Assembly: GCA_949126835.1 (NCBI GenBank)
Contig: OX421495.1
Span: 30,995,671-31,059,670 of the forward strand
Source of the DNA: Anisus vortex
Lineage: Eukaryota > Mollusca > Gastropoda > Planorbidae
Direction of reading: 5' to 3'
Length of the DNA stretch: 64,000 nucleotides
Position 1 is the stretch's first letter, and each line of letters opens with the position of its first letter. Positions 1 through 9,339 of this stretch are shown here, one piece after another. Made by a program: the position numbers and the translations under genes. Under the pieces are notes generated by a model. The model saw nothing but the letters and a program-made list of their open reading frames with translations. It did not search any database and was not told the origin of the DNA.

Positions 1-491
1 CAATAAAACACAAATTGTAGTGCTAGTTACCACGTGGTAAACAATTAAGTGCACCACGTATAACAACACGAAAACATCATAAAAATAAACGATTCAATAA
101 TAAAACAACAAATTACACACAAGACTCATACCAGTCCTGTGTGTAAACACTAAATACAAGGCATAATAAAACATCAATTAAAACTATTATAATTATTTTA
201 GCAGCCACACCTTAGTAGGCCTACTACAATAAAACAACCACTGGACACAAAGTCCATACACAGTTACAAATAGGGAAGCACACATCTTCAAAGAGGGGCA
301 CACAGCCTTGCTTAGCACACAGTAAACCCTCACAATTGCACATAGCCAAAGGCTCTACTAAACTCGGCCCTTTTATTCTCACCAAAACTGGCGGGCGAAA
401 ATGGATTAAAAACATAGAAAATAATAACAAATTAAACCTGGAAACGGCTGCCAACTTAAAAATAGATGCAAAACCATTACAGGCCCTCACA
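1..491 (-). repeat. LTR copy L1 of the array (partial, cut by window edge)
   Basis: This is the U3-side end of an array LTR read on the minus strand; its outer border is the CCCTCACA ending at 491. It looks chimeric between the two array sublineages. The first part matches copies L2, L5, L6 and L7 (for example the CACAAATTG variant and CAGCCACACC near 200). From about 280 on it matches L3 and L4 (CTTCAAAGAGG, ATAGATGCAAAACC). A crossover or gene-conversion point between about 220 and 285 would explain this. Confidence 0.8.
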
Positions 492-775
492 CTGACCCCG
501 CCTATAAAATTTGCCGACCCGGCAAATAAAAAACTAAGCTTACACATAAAAATGTATGGACAAAAATGTACAAAAACATATAAAGGCTTCAGCATAATGA
601 AATGCAGAAGAATTAAAATATCATACTAAGGTAAATTAAAAGCAAACATATTATATATAAAAGATGCAGAAAAATCAAAATCATACATACGGGGAAATTA
701 AAAGCAACATTATGAAAATATTACAAAAAATCTAAATACACCCTACAAATAGGATCTGAATAAAAAACTAGAATG

Positions 776-938
776 TTAAAACTTATTCAAAGACTTTAAA
801 CGAAAACACATCGGTGTCCATGGTTTTTCCTTCACTGCTAAAGTATCATTGAGAGTGGAATGGTTAAGCACTGGCTTATTATGAGCCGAAGAATGAGCCG
901 GCTTAATTTGGGATAGGATCACCCTGCACTGTCCGTGT
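776..938 (-). pseudogene. C-terminal part of the array unit 1 Gag-like ORF (split by insertion)
   Basis: These 163 nt encode the last residues of the 289-codon array ORF, ending NKF-stop. The remaining 707 nt lie at 8434-9140, and together they make exactly 870 nt, the full length seen in units 2, 3, 5 and 6. The break is caused by the Gmr1-like element at 939-8428, which duplicated CGTGT on insertion. The unit 1 ORF is therefore disrupted by insertion rather than by decay. Confidence 0.85.
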
Positions 939-1300
939 TGTTGTGAGCTATTTTGAGTGAAAGAGAGTGGATATGAATGAATTAAAATCTATTGTCGACA
1001 AATGGGTGTGTGTAGGCGTGTATGTGTGTGTGTGTGTGTGTGTGTGAGAGCTCAGTGATGTTATTGTAAAGATAGGAATGAATGAACTCAAGTCAGTTAG
1101 GGGGAATCGTGAATGAAGGGAGCGAACACGGGGTGTGTAAGATAGGAAGACTGGACATTCGGGGTATGAGAGCTGAGCAGGACAGAGCTGTAGGAATTTT
1201 GATTGGTGATTCGGTATGTACATGTAAAATAAACGTTGAACTGAAACCCTTGTGTCCAGCGTGTTAGTTGAATAAAGAACAGTGTAATATAATTATAACA
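939..1300 (+). repeat. 5' LTR of the Gmr1-like element
   Basis: This 362-bp LTR runs from TGTTGTGAGC to ATTATAACA and is followed directly by the primer binding site. It contains a (TG)12 microsatellite at 1023-1046. AATAAA-like signals occur near 1228 and 1270. It matches 8067-8428 except for one base in the microsatellite flank. Confidence 0.93.
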
Positions 1301-1302
1301 TT

Positions 1303-1319
1303 TGGCGCCCAACTAGAGG
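1303..1319 (+). other. Primer binding site of the Gmr1-like element
   Basis: TGGCGCCCAAC starts 2 nt after the 5' LTR. The first 11 bases equal the tRNA-Lys-type PBS core of many retroelements; the following TAGAGG differs from the canonical extension. The priming tRNA is inferred, not shown. Confidence 0.7.
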
Positions 1320-1614
1320 TTCGACCCAGACCCAGTACGTCTCGAACTGGGAATAACAAGCGTTGTGTGCAGTTTCCATACTTTAGAGGTTCGACCAGAC
1401 CCTGTACGTCTCGAACTTGAAATAACATTTAACATTAGTTTAAATGGTGCGATGATCATCGTAACCAGAAGTACTGTGAATTTTAAATTTCAAACTACAC
1501 TACAGTAATAAGGTGCCAGCAAAGATATTGTGCTGCCTTGTGCTGTGATCTACACGTAAGCTGATCGTGTGCGGGACCGTATGCTGACCTGGGGTCTCTC
1601 ACTTTGACCGTCCT

Positions 1615-2100
1615 GTGCTGTGAGTGACAACCCTGACGTGCAGACCTATGCTCACCGTACGTGGGCCGTATGCTGACCTGTGCTGTGAGTGTGCAGACCT
1701 TGCCCGTCCTGTGCTGTGAGTGACAACCCTGACGTGCAGACCTATGCTCACCGTACGTGGGCCGTATGCTGACCTGTGCTGTGAGTGACAACCCTGACGT
1801 GCAGACCTATGCTCACCGTACGTGGGCCGTATGCTGACCTGTGCTGTGAGTGACAACCCTGACGTGCAGACCTATGCTCACCGTACGTGGGCCGTATGCT
1901 GACCTGTGCTGTGAGTGACAACCCTGACGTGCAGACCTATGCTCACCGTACGTGGGCCGTATGCTGACCTGTGCTGTGAGTGACAACCCTGACGTGCAGA
2001 CCTATGCTCACCGTACGTGGGCCGTATGCTGACCTGTGCTGTGAGTGACAACCCTGACGTGCAGACCTATGCTCACCGTACGTGGGCCGTATGCTGACCT
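1615..2100 (+). repeat. 65-bp minisatellite in the 5' leader of the Gmr1-like element
   Basis: Units begin at 1615, 1680 (truncated to 31 bp), 1711, 1776, 1841, 1906, 1971 and 2036. The full units look identical by eye, with a period of exactly 65 bp; each starts GTGCTGTGAG and ends GCTGACCT. Degenerate half-units flank the block (about 1561-1614 and 2101-2150). The rest of 1301-2765 is untranslated leader with a short tandem duplication near 1315-1425 (AGAGGTTCGACC twice). The repeat gives spurious minus-strand ORFs. Confidence 0.95.
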
Positions 2101-2765
2101 GGGGTCTCTAACCTTGCCGTCCCGTGCTGTGAATGACAAAACCTGATGTGCATCCCTGATACTGGGACGAAACGACACGGGTAAAAACACACTCTGAATG
2201 AACTGCTAGTTATTTCCCTGTGTGACCAGAGGTACATCGAACTGTGACCGTTGACATTGTTGACCTGTTACGGGAAGAAACTACTCAAGCGCATCGGCGA
2301 TTGTAAAAGCAAGTATGCCTGTATTTAAGTATTATTATGATTCATGATTTTGTGTATGCTATGTATTATGCTTTCTGTTTATTTTAATGGTGTGCATCCC
2401 TGATGCTTTCTGTTTATTTTAATGAAATTATATATTATCCTACACAAATTTCGAACAGAATTTACATGTGTGAAGAATAGTGTAGAAATAATTTTTTAGG
2501 GCAATTAACTCAGCGTGTGTTGGAAAAATAAGATTATCTTTCGACGTCAGTGGTGATCTTTAATGACACACTTGTATAATTTGGGATTTGTATACACACA
2601 CTGGGTTGACAAATCGCTTACAGTGTCGTTATCAGTAATTACTATTTTAGTAAACAATTGATTAGGAAGTAACTGATCGCACAATTGAATAAGTGGGACT
2701 ACAAACTATACATCTTTTTTATAATTTTTTCTGATTACTTAATTAGTAGAATTTGGAGTGGTAAA

Positions 2766-4019
2766 ATGAGTAATGAGGATAAACTGGGTTTAGCCTATTA
2801 TATAGACTTAGGAGAGAAATGTAAATTAGAGGGCGGAGACTTGATAGAATGGGCAGAAAAGAAATTAAAAGATGCACGGGAACTAGAGAGGGAACGGGAA
2901 GAAAGGAATACAAGGAGAGAAGAGAGAGAAATAAAAAAAATGGAATTATTGAAAGAAAGCGCGAAGTCGGAGGGAGAAATGATAGAGAGTAAAAGAGAGG
3001 ACGAAGGCGGAAAGAAATGGATAAAGATGCGGCTGGTAGGACTAAAAGGGGGTAATGAACCAGAAGATATTGACAACCTCATAGATATTTTTGAAAGAGA
3101 AGCCATAGAAATAGGGTTAGAAGGAAAACGATGGTGCCATGAGTTCAGAAAAATTTTGTTAGATAGAGGGTGCGACCATTATACCACGGAACTAGGCGCG
3201 GAAACAGACTACGTGAAGCTAAAAAAAGAAATACAAAAACACTATGGGCTAACATGCGCAGGATATAGTGACCGATTTTGGAACATGCGACCAGACAAGG
3301 GGGACAAATCAGGAAGCTACATCAGAAAAGTAAAATACTACTTGAAGCGATGGGTAGAGCTTAGTGGCATTGACAAAACATACGACGGACTATTGGACTT
3401 GATACTTAGGGACAAAGTGACGAGGACAGTGGCGACAGACGTCAGACACCATATTTTGACCAGGGAACCCAAGACAATAGACGACGTAGAGAAGGGTTGC
3501 GACAATTACTTCTCCATTTTCCCCAACAGACCTTTAGGACAAACAGAAACACAATCAAACGATGCCGTGGCCACAATTAGTGATAGGAAATCACGGGATA
3601 GAACACCACAAAGACCGCAATCATCGTTTAGACAGAGGCCACAATCACCATTTAGACCACAATCACCCTTTAGACAGAGGCCACAACCATCATATAGATC
3701 GCAATCACCGTTTAGACAGAGGCCACAATCACCATATAGATCACATTCACCAATTGGGAAACAATCTCTTAGACAACAATCGGCCTACATGTCACCTGAC
3801 CGATCACAGAAACAGACATACGAGGGTTACAAACAAAAACATCAAGCATACAACCATCAAAATAGCAATGAGTGCTACACATGTGGTCAAACTGGGCACT
3901 GGTCGCGAGACTGTTGGCGAAATAAACAAGTAGGTCAAAGTTACAGAGACGAGACTCGTACAAACGGATCCGAAGGCGGGGACGATAGGAGGGTTCGGTT
4001 CAACAATAACAATGTATGA
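2766..4019 (+). CDS. gag: Gag polyprotein of the Gmr1-like element
   Basis: Structural protein expected to form the particle and bind element RNA. I chose the ATG at 2766 (417 codons, context AAAATGA); the frame is open further upstream, to 2685, but without an ATG. A highly charged Glu/Arg/Lys segment (about residues 30-85) could be coiled coil. The region around residues 190-265 resembles the helical SCAN/capsid-like part of retroelement Gag (LDLILRDK...REPKTIDDVEKGCDNYF spacing). Residues about 280-340 are a Pro/Gln/Arg/Ser-rich tandem repeat on the theme FRQRPQSP. A single CCHC knuckle (C-X2-C-X4-H-X4-C) lies at about 370-383. The frame ends at a TGA (4017-4019) directly followed in frame by pol. 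Confidence 0.9.
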   Translation: MSNEDKLGLAYYIDLGEKCKLEGGDLIEWAEKKLKDARELEREREERNTRREEREIKKMELLKESAKSEGEMIESKREDEGGKKWIKMRLVGLKGGNEPEDIDNLIDIFEREAIEIGLEGKRWCHEFRKILLDRGCDHYTTELGAETDYVKLKKEIQKHYGLTCAGYSDRFWNMRPDKGDKSGSYIRKVKYYLKRWVELSGIDKTYDGLLDLILRDKVTRTVATDVRHHILTREPKTIDDVEKGCDNYFSIFPNRPLGQTETQSNDAVATISDRKSRDRTPQRPQSSFRQRPQSPFRPQSPFRQRPQPSYRSQSPFRQRPQSPYRSHSPIGKQSLRQQSAYMSPDRSQKQTYEGYKQKHQAYNHQNSNECYTCGQTGHWSRDCWRNKQVGQSYRDETRTNGSEGGDDRRVRFNNNNV

Positions 4020-4023
4020 CTAG
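4017..4023 (+). promoter_or_regulatory. Candidate translational readthrough site between gag and pol (UGA-CUA-G)
   Basis: The gag stop is TGA followed by CTAG. Gag (positions divisible by 3) and pol are in the same frame, and after this stop the frame is open for 1093 codons. UGA followed by CUA(G) is an established leaky termination context in some viruses and animal genes. Pol as a Gag-Pol readthrough product is therefore the simplest reading. Reinitiation at the first pol-frame ATG (4140) is the alternative. Confidence 0.72.
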
Positions 4024-7000
4024 CTTCAGCATTAACGGGAAAGTGTAGAACATGTAAGGACTGTTTAAACGGAGAAGGGAAGGGAAGGAAACTAACATGG
4101 GCGAATATAATCAGTAGTAAAGGAAGATTACCGATAGTTATGGGGAAATTAAACAATAGGGCAGTGACAACATTGCGAGATACGGGGTCAGTTGTAATAG
4201 CTTGCAAAGAGAGCCTAATCCCACGATCCGATTGGGTGAAAGGGAAAACTACCATAATAACTGCGAACGGCGAAGAGATACAAGTTAGAAAGGCCATAGT
4301 AAATATAGAAACTCCGTATCTAACGGGTACGTATATAGCGATACTTTTAAAAAACCCGCCGGCAGAACTATTGATAGGAAATGTTGATGGAGCAAAACCA
4401 CCATCAAATGCGGACTTAAACATAGTTGCACATGTGCAGACAAGGGCACAAAAACAAAATGAAAACGCAATGAAAGAGGGAAAATTGGAAAGTACATTTA
4501 TAAACTTAAATGTCAATAAAGATGAGTTCAAGAGGATGCAAAAAGAAGACACATCATTAGAAAAATTGTGGACAAGGGCATATAATAATGAAAATGGGTA
4601 CAAGATAATAAATGGTTACTTGTATAAACAAGTTAGGAAATGTAATAGAAATAGGAACTTAGGGGACGATTTTATTAAACTGGTCATACCAAATACGCTT
4701 CGCGAAAACATCATAAAAGTAGGACACGACACACCTATGAGTGGTCACCAGGGTTACGCGCGAACACTTGAGAGGATAAAATCAGAATTCACGTGGCCAG
4801 GAATTAACAAGCAGGTAAAGGACTATTGCAAGACATGTGACGTGTGCCAGAGGGGTAAGAAAAACAAACAGAGCAAAGGCCCAATGGGGATTTCAAAAAT
4901 AGTTGGCCAGCCATTTTGTAAAATAGCCATAGATATTGTAGGACCATTAAATATGACAAAAACTAAAAATAGATATATACTAACAGTTGTAGACCTTTGC
5001 ACTAGATGGCCAGAAGCAATTCCGCTTAAAACTGTTTCAACGGAAGAAGTACAAGACGCACTTATGTCTATATTCTGCAGAATGGGATTTCCCGACACAA
5101 TTTTATCGGACAATGGAAGTCAATTCACGTCAGACATATTTAAACAGGTTTCAAAACTACTGGGAATAAGGATAACCCATTCATCAGTATACCACCCGAT
5201 GTCAAATGGGGCTGTTGAAAGGTTCAATGGGACTCTGAAGGAAATGCTCAGAAAAGTCACGTTTGATAAGCCTTCGGATTGGGATACATATTTACCATCT
5301 GTGCTATTCGCATACCGTGAAATATCACACACGACCACGGAGTACTCGCCTTTTGAGCTCATGTATGGCAGGAAAGTCAGAGGACCAATGAGCATAATAA
5401 AGTCTATACTAACAGAAGAGATGGAAGACCCAATAACCAGAACTGCATACGACTACCTGTTAAACTTGAAGAAGAAACTACAAAACGCATGCGCATTCGC
5501 GACAAAAAGGACCGAAGAAGGAATGGAAAAGTCAAAAAGTTATTATGATAGGAATGCATCCATTAAAAAAATCGAAGTTGGAGATCATGTGTTAGTGTTG
5601 ATACCTCAACAAATAAATAAATTGGAACTTCGATGGGGGGGTCCCTTCGAAGTGGTAAAGAAGATATCCAATTTAAACTATGAGGTTAGAGTGAACGATA
5701 AAGTCAAAACATTTCATGTCAACAGAATCATGTTGTACCACCCCAGAAATAACACTATTGGGAAAAGAACACACTACAGAGTAAACACAATTTCAGGGGT
5801 GATAACAGAATACGACGAGGGAGGAAACGGTGACACAGTTGACCTCGACCTTGGAATACCCTTAAATATGGTGAAGACACCAGACTTTAATAACAAGACG
5901 GACCTGAAGGCCGTAAAAATCTGTGACAGCCTGAATGGTAAGCAGAGAAAGAGAATAGAAGAAGTAGTCTGTAAACACAGGGGCGTGATAAGTAATGTCC
6001 CAGGCAAGACAAAATTAGTAGTACACGATATTATCCTCACCAATAAAAGACCTATTAGAGTAAGGCCATACGGAATACCATATGCGCAGAGGGAGATAAT
6101 GAGGAAAGAACTAGACGAAATGGAAACTTTAGGGATAATAGAAAGATCGAATTCCGATTTCAGTGCACCGGTAGTCCTAGTTAGGAAAAGAGACGGGGGG
6201 ACGAGGTTCTGTGTAGACTTCAGAAAGTTGAATGTTGTGACAGTATATGACGCCGAACCAATACCAGACCAGGAAGAACTTTTTAGCAAGCTAAATAGAG
6301 CAAATTATATGTCAAAGTTAGACCTCACAAAAGGGTATTGGCAAATAGGACTTAGACAGGAGTGTAAGAAACTCACAGCTTTTACAACACCATGGGGACT
6401 TTACCATTTTAACTACCTACCCTTTGGACTGTCTACAGCTCCAGCAACATTTGCTAGACTTATGCGTTATGTGTTAGAAGGGCTAGACAATGTTGTTTCA
6501 TTTTTTGATGATATATGCGTGTATAGTGAAACTTTTGAACAGCACGTACAGACACTAGACAAAGTTTTTTGTAGATTGAGTGAAGCGGGTTTAACAGTCA
6601 AACCAGAAAAACTAGAATTGGGTTTTGAGAAAATAAGCTTTCTAGGTCACATGGTTGGGAAAGGTATAATAACACCTGAAAAATCAAAGATAGAGAAGAT
6701 ATTACACATTTCAGTTCCTAGAACAAAGAAACAGGTTAGAGCTTTAATAGGACTTATATCCTACTACGCGAAGTTCATACCTAACTTCAGTACAATTAAA
6801 GCTGTTTTGACTGACCTACTTAAGAAAGGCAAACCAAACAAAATAAATTGGACAGGGGAGTGCCAAAGAGCATTAGAGTTATTGCAAAGTCACTTAAACT
6901 CAGAGCCATTCTTAATTTTACCAGATGTAAACGGTAGATTTGTACTACGCTGTGATGCGTCTTCCAGGGGCGTTGGCGGGGTACTATTACAATATAGAGA

Positions 7001-7301
7001 TGGGGCCTTGCGGCCAGTTAAATATGTAAGCAGAAAGCTGTTACCGCGAGAAACACGGTTCTCGACTATTGAGCGAGAATGTTTATCTATTATTTGGACT
7101 ATAGGAAAGCTAGCTTTGTATTTAAGTAATTCAAACTTTATACTGCAAACAGACCAGAGGGCTCTACAATATCTAAATAGCTGTAAATACAAAAACTCCA
7201 GGATAACAAGGTGGGCTATTTTACTGCAAGAATTTAAGTTTAAGGTGGAACATATACCAGGAACACAAAATTTAATCGCAGATTACCTCTCAAGGAATTA
7301 A
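4020..7301 (+). CDS. pol: Pol polyprotein, order PR-IN-RT-RNase H (Gmr1-type)
   Basis: 1093 codons are open from the gag stop; the first ATG is at 4140. A retropepsin-type protease comes first, with DTGS at 4179-4190 and ELLIGN about 60 codons later. Integrase follows: a His-His-Cys-Cys zinc site (about 4730-4850), a DDE core with Asp 4932, Asp 5109 and Glu 5217 (35 residues between the last two), and a small C-terminal domain (about 5570-5730). Reverse transcriptase comes after integrase: LPFGL at 6417-6431 and FFDD (the YXDD box) at 6501-6512. RNase H is last, with its first Asp at 6954 and a typical HIPGTQN...ADYLSR end. This order is copia-like although the RT, LPFGL and RNase H sequences are Ty3/gypsy-like. 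No frameshift or internal stop is seen and all catalytic residues are present. Confidence 0.92.
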   Translation, partial: LASALTGKCRTCKDCLNGEGKGRKLTWANIISSKGRLPIVMGKLNNRAVTTLRDTGSVVIACKESLIPRSDWVKGKTTIITANGEEIQVRKAIVNIETPYLTGTYIAILLKNPPAELLIGNVDGAKPPSNADLNIVAHVQTRAQKQNENAMKEGKLESTFINLNVNKDEFKRMQKEDTSLEKLWTRAYNNENGYKIINGYLYKQVRKCNRNRNLGDDFIKLVIPNTLRENIIKVGHDTPMSGHQGYARTLERIKSEFTWPGINKQVKDYCKTCDVCQRGKKNKQSKGPMGISKIVGQPFCKIAIDIVGPLNMTKTKNRYILTVVDLCTRWPEAIPLKTVSTEEVQDALMSIFCRMGFPDTILSDNGSQFTSDIFKQVSKLLGIRITHSSVYHPMSNGAVERFNGTLKEMLRKVTFDKPSDWDTYLPSVLFAYREISHTTTEYSPFELMYGRKVRGPMSIIKSILTEEMEDPITRTAYDYLLNLKKKLQNACAFATKRTEEGMEKSKSYYDRNASIKKIEVGDHVLVLIPQQINKLELRWGGPFEVVKKISNLNYEVRVNDKVKTFHVNRIMLYHPRNNTIGKRTHYRVNTISGVITEYDEGGNGDTVDLDLGIPLNMVKTPDFNNKTDLKAVKICDSLNGKQRKRIEEVVCKHRGVISNVPGKTKLVVHDIILTNKRPIRVRPYGIPYAQREIMRKELDEMETLGIIERSNSDFSAPVVLVRKRDGGTRFCVDFRKLNVVTVYDAEPIPDQEELFSKLNRANYMSKLDLTKGYWQIGLRQECKKLTAFTTPWGLYHFNYLPFGLSTAPATFARLMRYVLEGLDNVVSFFDDICVYSETFEQHVQTLDKVFCRLSEAGLTVKPEKLELGFEKISFLGHMVGKGIITPEKSKIEKILHISVPRTKKQVRALIGLISYYAKFIPNFSTIKAVLTDLLKKGKPNKINWTGECQRALELLQSHLNSEPFLILPDVNGRFVLRCDASSRGVGGVLLQYRDGALRPVKYVSRKLLPRETRFSTIERECLSIIWTIGKLALYLSNSNFILQTDQRALQYLNSCKYKNSRITRWAILLQEFKFKVEHIPGTQNLIADYLSRN

Positions 7302-8052
7302 ATTGTAGCAGTAACTTGCAAAAGAACATTTGTACATGAACAATTTTTTTTATTATTAAAGCAATAGGACTGTGTTGTTTTTTTTTTAAAAGAGATTGAT
7401 AAATAAATGTGTAACAGTGCTCAGTCAGAATGACAAGAGGATTTGAGGATTGTGTACGCTCAAATATTTTTTGTCATGAGCACAAATGATGACAATTTTT
7501 CTTGTATTCATTATTTTTTTTATTTTTTTTTCTCTTCATTGTCAATGTGATTATATTCGCTTCTAAAGCAGAGTTATAATAAATGTATAACTTGTTCATA
7601 CAAGTGTAATTAAAATGATTAGATCTATTCTAATGTCGTATTTATCATTAACTTAATGAGGTTACGGTAAAAGATATTATTATGGTAGTATTTTATAATA
7701 GGTTGTAGCGTTTTAATATGTATATAAAATGTAAAAGAACTTGACTATGTTATATGTAACCTACGGTATAATTCATTATTATGATCGCATTATTTGATTT
7801 CATAACGTATTTAATATATATGCTTATAATATTATAATTAATGTGTAGATACTTTTGTGTACAAAAGTCAGTTCTGTTTGGTATAGATGTATTGTAAAAA
7901 TAGATATAAACTATTTTGGTTGCAAAAACCACGAAATTGTGATTAACTTTACGGTATGTGAATGAAAGGTATAGACAAAATAACTCGGATTGTAGTGTAC
8001 ATTTTTTTTTCTTTTATTTTAGTTATCAGGCAATTAAAGGATTAATCGCCTT
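7302..8052 (+). other. 3' non-coding region of the Gmr1-like element
   Basis: About 750 bp of T-rich sequence lie between the pol stop and the polypurine tract. There is no ORF of note and no sign of an envelope gene. Confidence 0.7.
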
Positions 8053-8066
8053 AGGGTGGGAGTAGA
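8053..8066 (+). other. Polypurine tract of the Gmr1-like element
   Basis: AGGGTGGGAGTAGA lies immediately 5' of the 3' LTR start at 8067. Its position and purine content fit the plus-strand primer. Confidence 0.75.
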
Positions 8067-8144
8067 TGTTGTGAGCTATTTTGAGTGAAAGAGAGTGGAT
8101 ATGAATGAATTAAAATCTATTGTCGACAAATGGGTGTGTGTAGG

Positions 8145-8176
<32 letters not shown>

Positions 8177-8428
8177 AGCTCAGTGATGTTATTGTAAAGA
8201 TAGGAATGAATGAACTCAAGTCAGTTAGGGGGAATCGTGAATGAAGGGAGCGAACACGGGGTGTGTAAGATAGGAAGACTGGACATTCGGGGTATGAGAG
8301 CTGAGCAGGACAGAGCTGTAGGAATTTTGATTGGTGATTCGGTATGTACATGTAAAATAAACGTTGAACTGAAACCCTTGTGTCCAGCGTGTTAGTTGAA
8401 TAAAGAACAGTGTAATATAATTATAACA
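8067..8428 (+). repeat. 3' LTR of the Gmr1-like element
   Basis: 362 bp, same length and sequence as 939-1300 apart from one base; it has (TG)13 where the 5' copy has (TG)12AG. It is followed by the target duplication CGTGT (8429-8433) and then the interrupted array ORF. Confidence 0.93.
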
Positions 8429-8433
8429 CGTGT

Positions 8434-9140
8434 CTGCCATCCTCTCTGCTGACTGTATAGTGTCCACCAGTGTAGGACGGAAGGCGGTCGACACTGAACA
8501 CTCTGGGCCCAAAGCAGTCTCCCGTCCTACTTTTCCCAGCTTGGTTTAACCTCAGCTGGACCTTGTCTCCCACCCTGAATGGTACTGACACCATAGTATC
8601 ACGTGGCTTACCAGGTTCCAAGTACTGACCGGAGTCACCTCTTCTTGGCGGTGGGGCTACCTTAGGGCTTTGCAGGCTGGGCGCTACTTCCCCATCAACC
8701 CTCCTAGGCAGTTCCTCTTCTGTTGCCTTTCCTTGTTTTGACTGCGGTGGCACCAACTGCGAAACACTACCTGGACCCGCCACCTTTGACGATGGGCACT
8801 TATTGGCGATGTGCCCCTCTCGTCGGCAATTATAGCAGAGGAGTTTCCTCCGTCTGCACTGCGTGGGAACTCGACCCACAAATCTGGCTACAGCGCTGAT
8901 CAGCCAGTCGACTTTCTCCTCCAGGGAAAACTTGTTAGGCCCAGGGTACGTTGAGGTATGCCCTGGCCTAGGACTCTCCGGACACATTCGAGCGATGTGC
9001 CCCTCCTGATGGCACCCAAAACAAACGATCCTCTTCTGTCGGGGTTTCCATTGGTCAGCCGACAGCTTTTCCATCATCTTTCTGACACGAGTGAGCTGCC
9101 CATCCATCGCTGCTCTAGCCACAAGATCTGCTGCCTCCAT
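8434..9140 (-). pseudogene. N-terminal part of the array unit 1 Gag-like ORF (split by insertion)
   Basis: The frame begins at the ATG at 9138-9140 (MEAADLVARAAMDGQ) and contains both CCHC knuckles and the Pro-rich linker. It is cut in the IN-C-like domain by the Gmr1-like insertion; the end of the frame is at 776-938. Apart from the insertion it closely matches units 2-6. Confidence 0.85.
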
Positions 9141-9318
9141 CTGGTTGGGTTTTAAACCTTATGCAAGAGCCTAACTACCGAACACAATCTAACAAGATAG
9201 ACCTAACCAAGACAACAAAAGACCTACACAACTAAGACAGAACTAGCCGAACTACTCAACTCCTAACAACTAATCCTATCCACAGGATTAACATACCAAT
9301 GTAAAATCCTTAAGAACA

Positions 9319-9337
9319 GACCCCACTCGTGCTACCA
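9319..9337 (-). other. Primer-binding-like site of the array element
   Basis: On the minus strand TGGTAGCACGAGTGGGGTC begins 2 nt inside the LTR border. It would pair with a tRNA 3' end reading CCCAC-TCGTGCT-A-CCA, which divides sensibly into T-stem, acceptor strand, discriminator and CCA. The same site precedes each LTR (11954-11972, 14588-14606, 17222-17240, 19856-19874, 22491-22509). I cannot name the tRNA. Confidence 0.6.
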
Positions 9338-9339
9338 AA

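Larger units (their letters stand above)
939..8428 (+). mobile_element. Gmr1-like Ty3/gypsy LTR retrotransposon, apparently full length and young
   Basis: Two 362-bp LTRs (939-1300 and 8067-8428) differ at only one position that I can find, A1047 versus T8175 in the TG microsatellite. They start TGTTG and end TAACA. A 5-bp target duplication CGTGT flanks the element (934-938 and 8429-8433), and the uninterrupted target is visible in the other array units. Inside are a PBS starting TGGCGCCCAAC, a 1.4 kb leader with a 65-bp minisatellite, gag, pol and a purine tract just before the 3' LTR. Pol has the order protease, integrase, reverse transcriptase, RNase H, as in the Gmr1 group; most Ty3/gypsy elements have integrase last. 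There is no envelope ORF. All large frames are open, so it may be active or very recently so. Confidence 0.92.

Noticed and set aside
336..629. Plus-strand 82-97 codon frames repeated in every array unit (e.g. 336, 13099, 15734, 18367)
   Set aside because: They lie antisense to the LTR border, lack recognisable domains, and their recurrence follows from near-identity of the units.
948..1267. Short ORFs on both strands in the LTRs (also 8076-8512)
   Set aside because: Encoded by the TG microsatellite and flanks; one runs across the LTR/array junction, so it cannot be an old gene.
1615..2100. CRISPR-like array
   Set aside because: The period is continuous with no unique spacers, and the context is an animal LTR element.
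1495..2190. Minus-strand repetitive ORFs over the 65-bp minisatellite
   Set aside because: By-products of the repeat; they are antisense to the gag leader and have no independent support.
7302..8066. Envelope gene for the Gmr1-like element
   Set aside because: No frame longer than about 60 codons and no membrane-protein pattern between pol and the 3' LTR.
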